Source of the DNA: Sanghuangporus weigelae
Taxonomy: Eukaryota > Basidiomycota > Agaricomycetes > Hymenochaetales > Hymenochaetaceae
Assembly (NCBI GenBank): GCA_033182465.1
Contig: CP137329.1
Location: 434,001-498,000, forward strand
DNA length: 64,000 nt
Reading direction: 5' to 3'
The position numbers and the translations under genes are program-made. This document shows positions 51,931 through 64,000 of this stretch, piece by piece; position 1 is the first letter of the stretch, and every line of letters begins with the position of its first letter. The notes beneath the pieces are model-generated. The model was not told where the DNA came from. It was given only the letters and a program-made list of their open reading frames with translations, and did not search any database.

Positions 51931-54900
51931 ATGAGCTCAAGCTGTCTCTCGGAGGCGACGATCGTTCGATGTGTAGCACTCAGCAAGCTGCAGCATGGAA
52001 TTGTTTTCGTGCCCGCTGCTGTGCAGATTATCTTCCTGGCGACGCTTACAGCGCTTTACTGGCGTTCAGGCAGGTAAGCAACAATTTTATTTCTTTATGC
52101 TACATCGGGAGAGCAGGAAGCAACGGTTTGTCTTGATGGATGGGTTCCACCATTGGAACGAGCTATATTTTTTTCAACGCCAAATGGACGAACATGGGAG
52201 GAATATCATCACGATTCGGGCTTGAAAGAAGACACTTGGACTAACTGTGCTTGTCTCTAGGCGAAAACACTTCATGGTACTCGCCGACGGCTCTGCCTTC
52301 TACATCATAGCCCTTCTTGACCTCCTCTCCCATCTCATTCCCGTTGCTCGCAATCATTTGGATACCTTCAAGATCTTTGACATAGTAATCGGTGAGCTCT
52401 CACGTCTTGACACTCGCCATACACTAAATTCAGATATGTCAGGCGCCCTGTCGTTTGTACCAATATTGCTCTATACCACGTTCCTTTTCTTCTTTTCCCG
52501 GTCCTACTTCATTCCCACCCTGCCAAGAGTACCAAGCGCCATTACAAAGTACGCACAGTTGGCATTGATACCAGTCACCATCGTCACGAGTGAACTCGCA
52601 TCATTCATTGGTATTGGTTATAGTACGTCACCTTCTGATACGCGACGTGATTGCTGTTTGCTCATCTTGTACCCAATTATTGACAGAGGTCTTGCAAAAC
52701 TCCCAAGGTCAATCTTACCTGGCGATCGGATTTGGTTCAGGAAACGATCAGACCATCTGGCAGTTTCTCACTAGCTTGACTCTTGCACTCCTCATCGTCT
52801 TGCAGGCTTCCATGTTTTTCCTCTCCGTCTACGTGGCGATTTCATTACTTCAACAACGCAGAACAGGGCATACATTGTTCGAGGGTCACGACTTGCCTAC
52901 GCTCAGCGGAGTCGTTTGGATAGCCATGGGTGTCAAAATCGGCGTGATTGAGACCTTACTGGGGTTCGTTAGCGGTGGCTTTTCCATCGTACTAGCAAGA
53001 AGAATTCTCCGGATGGTATCTCGCTGCTGCCTCGCGTTCGGTGCTTTAGAAGCGTGAGTCTACTTTGACGGTCTTCCTTAGTTCATTCTGATTAGCCCCA
53101 AAACATAGCGAAGGAGCAAGACTGTCTAGTGGTAACGGACATCGCCGTTCGCGCACGATGTCGCAGATTCGTGCCATGATTTCCAATCCGCGGGCGAGCA
53201 CGTTTGTGCGATTGTCTCCTACGGCTGAAGAGTTCTATTCCATGCCTCGCGCAACGGATGCTGTACGTGGCGAAGATGAAGATTCCCGCCTGCGTCCCCA
53301 ACGCGTGACTGTGCATTACGACGGACAAAATGCTCCCGAGCTCAATCTTCGGCTCTCCGTACTTGATGTGCCTTCTGCAGAGGTGTTGACTGCGACTTTT
53401 GACAAGCGTGGCACAATTATCGCGGATGCATCGTACGAACGAAGGCGCGCGGGTTCCGAATCTAAGCAGTCATCGTCTCAATCATTGACTCGCTCTCTTT
53501 CCGCAATTGCACCACGTTCTGTACCTATGGTGGACTATTCTTCCATATCACGAGATTTACGGCCTGTGATCGAAGGCAGGAGTCGCACGAACCGCACGAC
53601 AGATGCCATGGGTACCATATCATCAATTCGACCAAATCCAAAGTTCTCAGCGGGAGAAGAGCAAAGACAGTCCAGCGGCACTAGCTCCGACGTTTTATTC
53701 CCCGGTGGGCATAGACGCTTCATGTCGGGGAGCAGCTTAGCGTCCGATTCGCTCAGCATCGTCAATAATCTTGCATCACAATTCCCTGGAATTCCGCCAC
53801 GTAGGACTGCTAGCGGAAGACGGTCCAGTTTCAGCGAATACCGCAATACTCAAGCTCAGTCAACAGTTCTGGACGGCGTTGAAGAGGCCACCGAAAAAGG
53901 AACAATTAAATCGGGAGTCTCGCCCGGCAACTCGATAAAGCGGAAGCCTCCTCCGGCGATCTCGCCTACGTTACCAAGAGACGCAGCGGAAGAGAAGCTA
54001 CGTCAAGACCGCCCGCGGTTGAAGAACTCAAGCAGCGAGGGCCAGCTCTCACAATCGAGTTCTATGAGGCGTAAACGTATTACGCTTCCGCCGCCAATCG
54101 ATTCGACGATCGCCGGTCCCGATAAGTCACTTGCACAGCGTGTATCCGTCACCAACGAGGATACAACACCCGCGACGACACCATATACGGGACGTTCCGA
54201 GCACATGAGAAGTTACAAGTACACCTCGATGAGGTCGACGAGCACCGGCGCTACCGGCACTCGCGCGCCTCAGACGCCTGGAATGACTTATGCTTCCGGT
54301 AACTCGACGATGGGACCCGACTCCGATGTGAGCACGATACAAGACACGGACCCGTTCGCGGATAGCGATGTTGAAGCGGAGCAGGCCCCAGAGTACCGGA
54401 TATCGGAACTGGCGACTGCCGAGAGCGGCCTAAATACTATTGCATCTCGCGTCGCGCAATTCGATCGTCAACGCCGACAGCTATTTCGTGGTGACTTGCA
54501 GCCATCTCCTGTCAGATACGAACCGTTTGAGACTTCGCCTCGTGAACGTAAGGGAAAGTCGAAAGCTACTGTGGAGGATGATTGGAGCATGGTGGAATTC
54601 CCTACTGTCAACGAAAGTCTGGGAGTCCCTATCGGTCGACCGCGCAGACTCAGCGCTCTTAGCTCAAACAGTTCTTCCAGTTTACACAATGCAACCGCCG
54701 TGAGTGGGAGACGTGTAACGGTCGCCGCACGTCACGGACCTACCTATTCCAACGCTACTATCGTCCCATCGTCCGCTTTCTCGGGCGCACACGCGCATAC
54801 GACATCAACGAGTTCTGCACAGACTCTGCTTTCACATACGGAACGCGAATTGATGCGAATTAAGAGTGTCGGACGCGTTGCGACGCGACGCACACCAGTC

Positions 54901-55182
54901 CCTACACCATCGTCCGGCTCGTTTGCCACACGACAAAGCATGCGCATTGAGTCTGTCGAACTTAGCGCCGGCGAATCAACTGATCAGGAGAGTTCTGAGA
55001 GTAACAGTCCTGCGTCCACCATGACTCGCAGACGACCTCAGTACGAGAGTGGAGGAGCTTCGCCTGTGACGGGTGTGCGTTCCGCCTTGCGAGAAGGGTG
55101 GACGGCTAGTGTCGATGAGGAGGATATTACAGATCGCTTCCGCTCAAGAAAGGCAAATAGTCTTCGTCAAGGCGATGATTAG
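51931..55182 (+). CDS. Multi-pass membrane protein with a long disordered C-terminal tail
   Basis: Exons 51931-52073, 52261-52391, 52434-52622, 52687-53053 and 53109-55182 join in frame to 967 residues. The first 290 or so hold about six to seven hydrophobic helices (HGIVFVPAAVQIIFLATLTALYW; FYIIALLDLLSHLIPV; LSFVPILLYTTFLFFFS; LALIPVTIVTSELASFIGIGY; TSLTLALLIVLQASMFFL; VVWIAMGVKIGVIETLLGFVSGGF). The last 670 are Ser/Arg/Pro-rich, low complexity, with many SP/TP and RRxS sites (likely phosphorylated). Architecture resembles a seven-helix receptor or sensor with a cytosolic tail, but no family motif is clear. All introns are GT-AG and short. Apparently intact. Confidence 0.8.
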
Positions 55183-55535
55183 ACTGCAATGTATGATGTC
55201 ATGGCCGGCTTGGTAGATATGAGGACTACACTTTTCTCGGTTTGCGATAACCTACGGTCTTCGAGTTCGGTAGACTGATCTTATGTTTATCGTTCAGTAT
55301 TATTTGTTCGTCTTCGATCATGTCTTCGTTTGTCTTCGTTCGTGTTTCATTCTTGTTTCTCGAGGTCTTGTTTGTTGCTTTTGTCGCTATACTTGTCTTT
55401 TCTTCTCTCCCTTTCTTGAGGCGTAGTGAAATACCCAACTTGCTTGTAATGGCAAAGTCCTTTTCTGAACACAAAGAATAATGATTAAAACAAAGAATAA
55501 ATAAGTACAGAAGTATATCCATAAGCATAAACACG
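55183..55535. other. Convergent 3' intergenic region
   Basis: T-rich repeats of 'tgtcttcgttcgtgtttc' type between the convergent ends of the membrane-protein gene and VPS26; no gene seen. Confidence 0.4.
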
Positions 55536-56875
55536 CTAATTCTGTTCGCGGAGGATAGTTAGTGGCGAGAGCATGAACAAGAAGCGTTATATTGCTTACT
55601 TCAGGTATCCTGAAAACAGTAATTTCCTGCATAAAATGAAGTAAATGAATGACGGTGAGAAGCATGGAAGGGAACGGAACACCGATAAGAAAGCTTTGCC
55701 ACGCACCTGTTGTTTGAAATATCGCCTGTTCTCCTCGTCAATCAGCACTAAGTTAAGGTAATATCTCACGCTGAACTTCTTGTTCACTTCACGGAAGGTG
55801 GGCGTGAGGTCAAATCCGCCAAGGAATAGACGAATCGGGATCGTCTCGCCTGAAAGACATCAACAAATAAGCAAAACATGAAACAGACAGAAGATATGGG
55901 AACCAAACAGACCTCTTACAGGCGCACCGTCCATGATCTCGAATTTTGTGATTGTTTCGCTTTCATTGTACTGGTTTGGTGGTGCTCCAGTTGTTTCACG
56001 ACGGATGATAGAGAGCTCCATGTGCTTGATCTTGATACGAACGAGCAAGAAGTAAATCCTTCCGACAATCACGTCCTTCAGATGATACCTTGCGCAAAAT
56101 TAGCACATGCGACTTCAAGACAGAACAACAGAGCCAGGAGCGAGCTGAAGGAGAACGTATCAAACATACTTTGACTTGTTGTATTCAAACTCGATGTGAA
56201 GACAGTCCTCAATACCAACTTCCATTTTGATCGAGTTATTCGAGTCTGGAGGCATGCGGTAGGAGTGCACCCAAATATCCCGTTCCTTCACAACTTCCGC
56301 TATTCGGCGAGCGATAGTAACTCGTAAAAAATAACTGCTTGAAGTCAGTACTCGTACATCGGTGATAAAACCTGGCGAATGCGCACCGTAACTTAACATT
56401 GATGCCCTGATAGCTTTCATATTGCTTTTCCACGTTCTTAAATGCGAAGTCAAAAGTTTGTGCTTGTCGCATCTCCCCAGGAGCGGCGAGTTCTTGTGAC
56501 ATGGATAAGAATTCATGATGATGACCACGGTCATAAAACAACTCTGCTGCGAAAATCAGACTCGAACGCTCCGTTTACTGCTGAGCACGCGTACCAATAG
56601 CACCAGCGAACTCTATCTTAATACCATCATGCGAGAGCTTCTTCCCGTCGCGGACACGGACTAGAACCTGGGATAATGAGCGGAATGAGTTCAACGCGTC
56701 TGCCTGTGATGTGTAAAGCGCAGCTTTCCTGACCGACGAGTGACTCGCCATCATAATACACAGGACACCGGATCGACTTTTCCTTCTCGAGTTTCACCTC
56801 CACCTGTTTTCTGTCATCTTCACCCTCGAGTTTGATGTCGACGTCGACTGGAGACGCAAAGAAGTACGCTGCCAT
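55536..56875 (-). CDS. VPS26: VPS26 (PEP8) retromer subunit
   Basis: ATG at 56875: AAYFFASPVDVDIKLEGED..KEKSIRCPVYYDGES, arrestin-like N-domain; then VRVRDGKKLSHDGIKIEFAGAI, ELFYDRGHHHEFLSMSQELA, NVKLRYFLRVTIARR, WVHSYRMPPDSNNSIKMEVG, HLKDVIVGRIYFLLVRIKIK, RRETTGAPPNQYNESETITK, IPIRLFLGGFDLTPTFREVN and KKFSVRYYLNLVLIDEENRR. These are near-identical to the family throughout. It acts on endosomes in cargo recycling to the Golgi/plasma membrane. About seven introns; the final one (GTAAGC..AACAG) leads to a two-codon last exon ending at 55536. Intron 1 has no GT at the position that gives the conserved protein (see findings). About 300 residues. Confidence 0.95.
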
Positions 56876-57398
56876 CCTCTACGTCCACTAGGAGATTCTA
56901 ATTGTTGAGAGGAAGGTCGAAGAGGTCAATCTAGCAAAGTCTAATATTTCATACATGTAAATGTTTACGACAAGCACTTCGTGGCACTGGTACTCACAGT
57001 CTACACCAGACCGATGCACTGCGGTCAAGGACGTTGATCGTAAGCCAAGGAAGTTTGCCGACGGACACGGGTACCATGCCGATCTTCCTACCATACTTAG
57101 TAGTCTCTCGGCGCTGATCTCCCAAGTAGGGAAGCCAATTCTTGAACATTTCCAACTTCCTTCATTTCTGTCGTCCAAGTCACTAGCACTGCTGGAGGTA
57201 TTCGTCAGGCAAAACAGTTCTGAAATGACCATTTCTTGAACTTATTCTGTTTTGCGGAATCTTATGCCTGTTTCACGACTTCCTTGATTGAATTCGGGTT
57301 CACTCAGAATCACAGGTCTCTTGAACATCGGGCATCGGGCCATTGTATCAACCGACTCGTGTTTCCTTCTTTACAAATACTCTTCATAAACATAGTGC
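56876..57398. other. Divergent promoter region of VPS26 and VWA8
   Basis: Overlapping frames on both strands (56888-57239) lack supporting features; most likely 5' flanks. Confidence 0.4.
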
Positions 57399-60300
57399 AT
57401 GCTCATTCTTCCAACTCCAAGAAGACTTTTTGCCGGAAGTAGCTTACTGGTCAAAGCTGCATCGATGTCGCAACCAAAGAGGAGGTTGGACCAGCTGGCC
57501 CGAACTATCTCTACGGATACCCCGCCAACGATAGGTACTTTGAAGCTCGGAAACATCACATTTCATGTTCCAAACAGTGGCAATCCATCTCGACTTCCTC
57601 ATTCTAAGACTCTTCTAGACACTCAAGACTCTACGAATCTGGATAATTTGTATTTTATGCTCCAGAAGTATCTACTTGGTCAGGATATCTTCTTACTGTC
57701 ACAACCGGGTCCATATGCTCGGAGATTGGCTATGACATTCTGCAGGTAAGCTATTTATAATTAATTTTATAAAGAATCTGACTTGAACTTAACAGTATGA
57801 TAAATGCGGAATACGAACATATAGCTTTGCACCGTGATGTCGGAGAAACGGAATTGAAGCAAGGCCGAGAGATACGAACGAACGGTAATTTAGTGTATGT
57901 TGACAGCGCTGCAGTACGAGCTGCCAAGCATGGTCGTATACTCATTCTTGAGGGTATCGAAAAGGCCGAACGTGGTATAATGCCCGTACTCAACAACTTA
58001 TTAGAGAATAGAGAGATGTCCGTACTATAATCGTTCTCTCTTCCTCCCTCTGATTCCGTTCTGAACAGAAACTTGGATGATGGGACACATATCTTACATC
58101 CCGCTCGCTTTGAGCTTCTGGACACCTCTGATTCTAGATCCGATATCACCTTCATTCCTGCACATAGGAACTTCCGAGTCATCGCTATCGCTGCCCCAGT
58201 TCCACCTTATCCGGGTCATCCCTTGGATCCTCCGTTTCGAAGTCGTTTCCAATCGCGCTTCATCGATCCTGCAGGCGCTGCTCTGGCTCTCGAGGGTACT
58301 GTCCCGACGCCTCGGTTCAACACATTCCTCGATAGATTCAGAGAAGTCATTCTTTCCACGGAGTATGCGAGTGGTATGCGGCAACCACTTGCTGGAATCG
58401 TTCGTGCGCCACTTCCAGCATTTCCACAGGCGGCACTAATGAAACTACGTCAACTCGTCTATGCTTTCCCACCCCCTGATGAGCGTGGATATCAACTGAC
58501 TCCAGAACAATTAGCGAGACTCATTCTGACTCTTCACCCTGCTCTGTTATTTGCTCCTTCCACGGGCTGGACGACGTTAAGCCGCTTGTGCGAGGGGTCA
58601 GGTCTCGGACCTTTGGACGATCGCTTGAAAACAGTTTCTTCGGATGGGCATGGCCTTCTAGGCTTCAGCCTCAGCAGAATTGAACGCTCAGACGGACATA
58701 CTGCGCGGCTTACCTTCACACGGCTTCATGGTTCATCACCTGTCATCTTCAACGTTCCTGCTGGTCCGCGTGCATATCTTCCTTATCCTTTCCCACTCGG
58801 CAAGGCTAGCTCATTGCATGATGGGACGCAATTCACCCCATCAGCACGACTGCTATCCTCCTTGACCGCGTTAATGCAAGCGCATGCGCTTGGATGGGAT
58901 GCATCGCTCATTCCTCCAGCGCAGCCCACGACCGCGTCTTGCTCTACATCCATAGTCCTGCAGCTATTTTCGGCGTTGTTAGGATATGAAATGGACTCTG
59001 TTCATCTTTACAAGGAAGTCGGAGGACGAGAGCTTTTGATGCGCCGGAATATTGAGAACGGAGGAGCTACAAGTTGGCAGCCTAGGTTTGTTTCCCACCA
59101 TCTATCTGAATAATCGTTTTGCTCATGGACTTGTAGCTCGTTGATTCAAGGAGCTTGGAGTGGTAAGCTCGTGCATCTCGCTGCGACCGATGTAATCGGA
59201 GCGACAGCAGGGTCTTTGTCTAGGCTTAATCAGGACCGCGAGGTTGAGCTGTGGGAAGGCCGTAGATTAGTCGCTGATGCGACTTCAGAAGAGGCAAGTG
59301 ACTGACTTTGCCCGGATTTTCGATCTTTACTAAGTGGACTACATTGAACAGAAAGAGAAGGCGGGCTTATCTGTGCCTCATCCTTCCTTCCGAGTCATCT
59401 CAACAGCTTCCAAATCAATGCCGTTACGAGATTGGCTAAACGACGAGCATGTCAACACGTTCTTCTCGGTGCTGATGCAACCAATGGATATCGACGAGGA
59501 AACTTCTCTGCTGCTCTCCACCGGGTGTCCTCGACCGGTAGTTGCCTTGCTCCTTTCATTTACATCCAAATATCGAGAAGTCATGTCTTCAAACGACTCT
59601 GTGACGAAAGGTGGCTCTGGAAGCGGAGGTGGCGTGATGAAGAACAGGAAATTGGGTACTCGCACTTTGCTGAGGATCGCGGAGCGCATTGCCGCAGTGC
59701 CATGGGATGATGACTTGTATAATCACATTCGTCGGGCAGTTCTTGCAGATTTTTTGCCTCCTACAGAGAAGATGGCTCTTGACACAATATTCGCGGAGTC
59801 TCGTATCGCACCGAGATCGGTTGTAGTACGTTTGTTTTTACCCATCCGGACATACGCACTGACCAAGAAACTTTTGCAGTATAATGCTCCACCAGTGCGC
59901 AGCGATAAAAATTTGGCCTTCCCGCTCAACTCGAACCAGACTAACGTCGATGAGAGCTCATACTCCGTAATCATCCCGTGTTTCGACCCATCCCAGGATC
60001 CAGAGGGCGTAGCTTCGCACGTTCCACACATGGAGCATTTCTATGACAATAGCCTGCAATCGGGTCTCATGAGGGACATGGCTGTTGACCTCGAGTTGCT
60101 TGGCGAGCATTTGGTTCTGCTTGGGAATCAAGGTGTTGGCAAGAATAAGATAATAGATAGGTTGTGTCAGGTCTGTACATCTCCCCAACGAACTCATCAC
60201 CAGCTCTCACTAACATCACCCCTCCATTTTACAGCTCCTCGGCCGGCCACGCGAATACGTTCAGTTGCACCGAGACACAACAGTCAACCAACTCATGTTT

Positions 60301-62935
60301 ACGACAACGCTATCAGGCGGTGTTCTACGGTTTGAAGATTCGCCTCTCCTACGTGCGATTATCCACGGGCGGATCATTGTCATCGATGAAGCGGACAAGG
60401 CGCCCGCACATGTCGTTGCGGCGTTCCATAGTCTTGGCGCTCATGGCGAAATGACGCTTGCGGACGGAAGGCGCGTACGCCGTGTGGCGGAACGTGCGGA
60501 TGATATTGTCGTACATAAGAACTTCAGGATGGTTCTGTTAGCGAATAGACCTGGTTATCGTAAGTAACCAAATACCGTTCTTTTTCTTTACTTGAGAAAG
60601 TGCTGATGTATGACTTCTGAAAGCTTTCCTGGGAAACCATTTCCTGCAAGTGCTAGGTGATAGCTTTAGCTGGTCGGTTCTTCATTTTTATGGGTGCACG
60701 CTTCGTCACTGAACGAATTTTTTATAGTCACTCAGTATCGAATCCGGATATGGAATCCGCACGTCGTCTGCTTCAGCAATTAGCACCAGAGGTCAGCACT
60801 GATACTCTGCGCCGTCTTGTTGCAGCTTTCCAGGATCTACGGCGCGCTTCAGAATCTGGAAAGTTGACGTATCCTTATTCATTGAGAGGTATGACCGTCC
60901 GTTTATTGTTTTACAGGAACGCCTCGACAACTCAACGTCTCCATTAGAGTTGATAAATATCGTACGCCACTTGCGTGCGTATCCGGATGACTCGCTGGAA
61001 GATACATTGCGTAATGTGTTTGATTTTGACGTGTACAAGCCCGACGCGATAGATTCCGTGATCGAGGTTTTCAATCGGCATGGGTTCGTTCGTAACCCCG
61101 TCCTGTCTTCGCCCCAAAATGGCTAACACCAAGATTATATCCATCCAAAAAGATTGAATGTTAAGCGGCTAGGGCTGGAAGCAGCGCGTGAATCTGCAAA
61201 GAAGCAGACCAAAGATGTGAAATTCGAACCGAAGGGCCCTACGGATCTCAAAGGTCCGAAGTACGGTAAGGAGGACCCAAAGAACGAGGAACACTCGGGC
61301 GGAAATACATGGGCAGGCGGCGTACGTCCCTTTAATTCGAGAGTATTTGGTAAGAATCATGCTCACTGAGATATGTTGTAGACTGGTGGGCGAGACACTG
61401 CAGGATTAGGTGGCCGTGGAGGGTATATGCGTTTGTTCAAGGGACATGATATCAAGCAGGTTGATTACTTTGGTTATCACTGTCCGCATACAACTGACGA
61501 ATGATGAATAGGTTTCGGACAAATTAAAGAATGAGGTGCCAGAGCATATCAAGGAGCAAGCGCGAGAGATGGCGCGGCAGGAACTCGAGAGGCGACTTCA
61601 GGAATTGAATATGAGTGCCGGAGAGGCAACGGAGTATAACCATCTCCTCACGGAAGTCCAAGCGCATATTGCTACACTATTCGACCTTTTGGAGAGTACG
61701 TTAATCTCTTTGTGGACCTTTCTGCAGGGAATGGCTTACCAGCAACGGAAGATTTGGCTGCGCGTGAGGAAGAACGTGTCTGGGTGAAACGTCAGACGGA
61801 CGGAGAGTTGGATGATAGTCGGCTGATGGAGGGTCTGACGGGAGAAGCGACGGTTTACAAGAGGCGGGGGTCGGAGAAGCCCGAGATGGGCAGGCCTCAG
61901 ATCAAGTGCGTCGACTCTTACCGTGCATTTGTATGACGAGAATTGAACGTGATTAGGCCGAAGAGGATACGATTTGTGTTCGATGTTAGTGGATCTATGT
62001 GAGCTCATTTCCTATGCGTTCTCGTGAAGAAGGATGGTTGACTTCATTGATAATTTGACAGGTATCGTTTTCAGTATGACGGACGACTCCAACGGTCCTT
62101 CGAAACTGGTGCAAACGACTGATTTCTGCCACTATCCAGCAAAATCGCTGATCCTGCTCTTCTGCAGCCGTAATGCTTATGGAGACGTTCGCCAAACTGA
62201 CTCGACCGGATAAATATGTTTGGGATGTAAGTGCGTCTTCGACTTCTACAAATCAAAGACGTATCAAACTATCGCAATAGATTTACGGGCATTCTGGTGA
62301 TTCACCTTCAATTCCCCTTGTCGAGAGTGGCAAGCTACCTGCAGACGTCCGTGAAAGATGGAAAGTAATACAGAAGATGAACATGATTACGCAGTATGCG
62401 TTTGCCGGCGATTATACCGGTTCGTGTTCCTCTGTATGGAAGAAGCAATCGCCCGTTGATCATAATTTACTCCATCACAGTCGAGGCCATCGAAAAGGCT
62501 GTTGACGAAGTGGCGAAGTTCGATGCAGGTAGATCCAGTTTGTTGAGAACCATGATAGGATCAACTGAATCAATCCGCTTTGCGGTGGAATTGAACATTT
62601 GCAGATGATTGGTTTGTCATAGCTATTTCCGACGCAAACTTCGGACGATACAACATTACCGCGGAAGACTTGCGAAGGTCAATGAGCCGGAACGCAAAAG
62701 TACATACTGCACTGATCTGCATCGGAGAAGGAGCTGAAGCATCGTGGTAAGCAACTTCTCCCGCCTTTTATATTTTGAGACTGTCCTTTCTTACGGAGCG
62801 TTTTGTGATTGCGCGTATGCATGCATGGATAGGATACCCAAGCACTTCCAGGGTCGAGGCTTCCGTGTAGCCGATACTCACGATATACCAAGAGTGTTGA
62901 GAAGTATTTTGAGCACTATGGTTGATGGCTCCTAA
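57399..62935 (+). CDS. VWA8: VWA8-type AAA+ ATPase with C-terminal von Willebrand A domain
   Basis: About 17 exons, roughly 1,550-1,600 residues. The N-terminus (MLILPTPRRLFAGSSLL..RR) looks like a mitochondrial presequence, as expected for this family. First AAA region: LLGQDIFLLSQPGPYARRLA and HGRILILEGIEKAERGIMPV. Second AAA region: GNQGVGKNKIIDRL (Walker A) then REYVQLHRDTTVNQL and GRIIVIDEADKAP (Walker B). Then GNTWAGGTGGRDTAGLGGRGG, VKRQTDGELDDSRLMEGLTGE and the VWA domain with the MIDAS motif RFVFDVSGSMYRF. Ends ..HDIPRVLRSILSTMVDGS at 62935. Exon boundaries traced include 57399-57745, 57796-58017, 58069-59085, 59137-59293 and 59352 onward. The intron after 59293 has a GC donor. A 54-nt in-frame intron is likely near 59826-59879. 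Looks intact. Confidence 0.92.
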
Positions 62936-63331
62936 TCGCCTGATTGAAAAATCGACGTCTAAATATAACAGATGTTGCTTTGTTTCAAGTGGCGGGACAA
63001 AGATACCGAAACGAGTTGCGCTGTGGCGATCACCCACGGATGAGCTTAAGTTTCGGGCAGGTAATGATGGAATCAATTGTCGGGAAGAGATGTATAATAC
63101 TTAGATGCTTGATTATTTAATGATTTTTCTCGAGAATATTCAAACGAGGAAGACAAGACAACAAAACTGTAAAAGTAGCCGGGGTCTTGTGATGATCGCA
63201 GATCACGTGCTTGAGTTCTCACAAGGCTTTGGCTCAAGTCCAAGTGCTCAAGTTGCAACTGTCCCGCCATCCTTCTCGTCCTCCCGCTCGTCGTCGTCGT
63301 CGTTGCCGCCATAATCGCGCCGACGCCAACG
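62936..63331. other. Intergenic between VWA8 and the next gene
   Basis: CT-rich and cgtcgtcgt-type simple sequence (about 63270-63310) upstream of the ATG at 63332; no gene seen. Confidence 0.4.
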
Positions 63332-64000
63332 ATGTCCACAAAATCGAGCCCCAGAGCCTCCTCGGGCTCTCTCACCTCTCCTTCGCCCTCCCCGCCTCCG
63401 GAGCCAACATCTAAGAAACCCCCGTCCACAACCAAAGCTTCTGCTACTGCCCTCGACAGCAGTTCTGAGCTGTCTGAGCTCACAGAGGATGAGCAGGATG
63501 GGAGCCGTGCGTCGACGCACAGCAACACGCCTAATCAGGACAACCGACGCGCACCCAGGAGAAAGCGCTCCGGTATCGTCCCCGAGCCTATGTGGGACTG
63601 GGCATACAGGCCTAATGGACGCAAGTCCAACGACACCGACGAGCCTACTAGCACAGGCTCAAAAAACTCGAACACAAGCGTGAGCCACGCTGTCGATGGT
63701 GTATCCGGCAAAGATAACGATGATGAAGTCGGTGACGGGTCACGACCGTATACGGCTCGTCGTCCGACATCTGCCAATGAGGGAGACAACGACAATGGTA
63801 GCCATTCTGATGATAGTGGCGATAACGATGACGCTGTCGATTCTGAGCCCGAGGCCGAGGATGACGACGTTGCCTCTAAACCATTGTCGACCACAGTGCC
63901 TATTGACAAAGACGATACGCGCGAATCATCAGCGGCACTCACGGAAGATGATCCTGTGGACCCCATTATTGCCACTCCGCGCAGTGACTATTCGATGGAA
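63332..64000 (+). CDS. 5' part of a disordered, probably nuclear protein (runs off the window)
   Basis: An ATG at 63332 opens a frame of 223 codons that continues past the window end. Ser/Pro-rich start, SSSELSELTEDEQ, then a basic patch RRAPRRKRSGIVPEPMWDWA, followed by long Asp/Ser/Glu-rich stretches. The PRRKR-plus-aromatic (PMWDWAY) segment may be a short conserved motif of a chromatin or transcription protein, but I do not recognise the family. Partial. Confidence 0.6.
   Translation, partial: MSTKSSPRASSGSLTSPSPSPPPEPTSKKPPSTTKASATALDSSSELSELTEDEQDGSRASTHSNTPNQDNRRAPRRKRSGIVPEPMWDWAYRPNGRKSNDTDEPTSTGSKNSNTSVSHAVDGVSGKDNDDEVGDGSRPYTARRPTSANEGDNDNGSHSDDSGDNDDAVDSEPEAEDDDVASKPLSTTVPIDKDDTRESSAALTEDDPVDPIIATPRSDYSME

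Noticed and set aside
56888-57239. Short genes on both strands between VPS26 and VWA8
   Set aside because: Overlapping opposite frames without domains or splice support; more likely promoter sequence.
63535-63975. 146-codon minus-strand frame
   Set aside because: Antisense shadow of the acidic repeats in the plus-strand gene starting at 63332.
1-64000. CRISPR arrays, rRNA genes, prokaryotic operons
   Set aside because: None seen; the window is eukaryotic nuclear DNA with introns throughout.

Overview
This window reads as nuclear DNA of a filamentous basidiomycete, most likely an Agaricomycete. Genes are split by many short introns (about 50-70 nt), mostly GT-AG with CTGAC/CTAAC-like branch sites. 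The mobile DNA is a Ty3-type chromovirus, fungal DDE transposons and solo LTRs. The conserved genes (acetyl-CoA synthetase, CCC1-type iron transporter, RTF1, VPS26, VWA8) are typical of this group. All calls come from reading the sequence; no database search was run.

Layout. 1-3200: tandem family of tiny secreted proteins, two with an eight-cysteine CFEM pattern. 3310-5181: a divergent two-gene module, a PD-(D/E)XK-like nuclease (minus) and a small acidic-tailed protein (plus). 5480-7700: decayed MFS transporter. 8783-9535: weak gene or relic. 10031-12523: acetyl-CoA synthetase. 13220-14071: a non-coding TIR element. 14450-29913: a nested transposon block. An old solo LTR (TSD AGATG) is interrupted by a solo LTR of a second family (14634-16286) and by a young 12.3-kb chromovirus (16544-28833, TSD GCATG) with equal-length, apparently identical 1512-bp LTRs. 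31806-32865: a Tc1-type MITE carrying its own solo LTR (TSD CCTAC). 33119-34999: an unrecognised, frame-broken gene. 35672-36960: a decayed DDE transposase. 36980-41228: a diverged inverted copy of 2510-7850 (MFS relic, small-protein gene, secreted peptide, but no nuclease). 41395-42420: a third MFS fragment. 43761-45169: iron transporter. 46315-48599: a second copy of the nuclease/small-protein module. 49253-63000: dense housekeeping block (RTF1, a 967-residue membrane protein, VPS26, VWA8). 63332-end: 5' part of another gene.

Most notable: (1) the divergent nuclease plus small-protein module, seen twice complete and once as an orphan small gene, with intron position and phase conserved; (2) the chromovirus carries an open reading frame inside the U3 part of its LTR that looks to be under purifying selection, extra ORFs before gag and after pol, and a spliced antisense gene for an 88-residue single-pass membrane protein; (3) a large inverted duplication whose arms flank acetyl-CoA synthetase and the transposon cluster.
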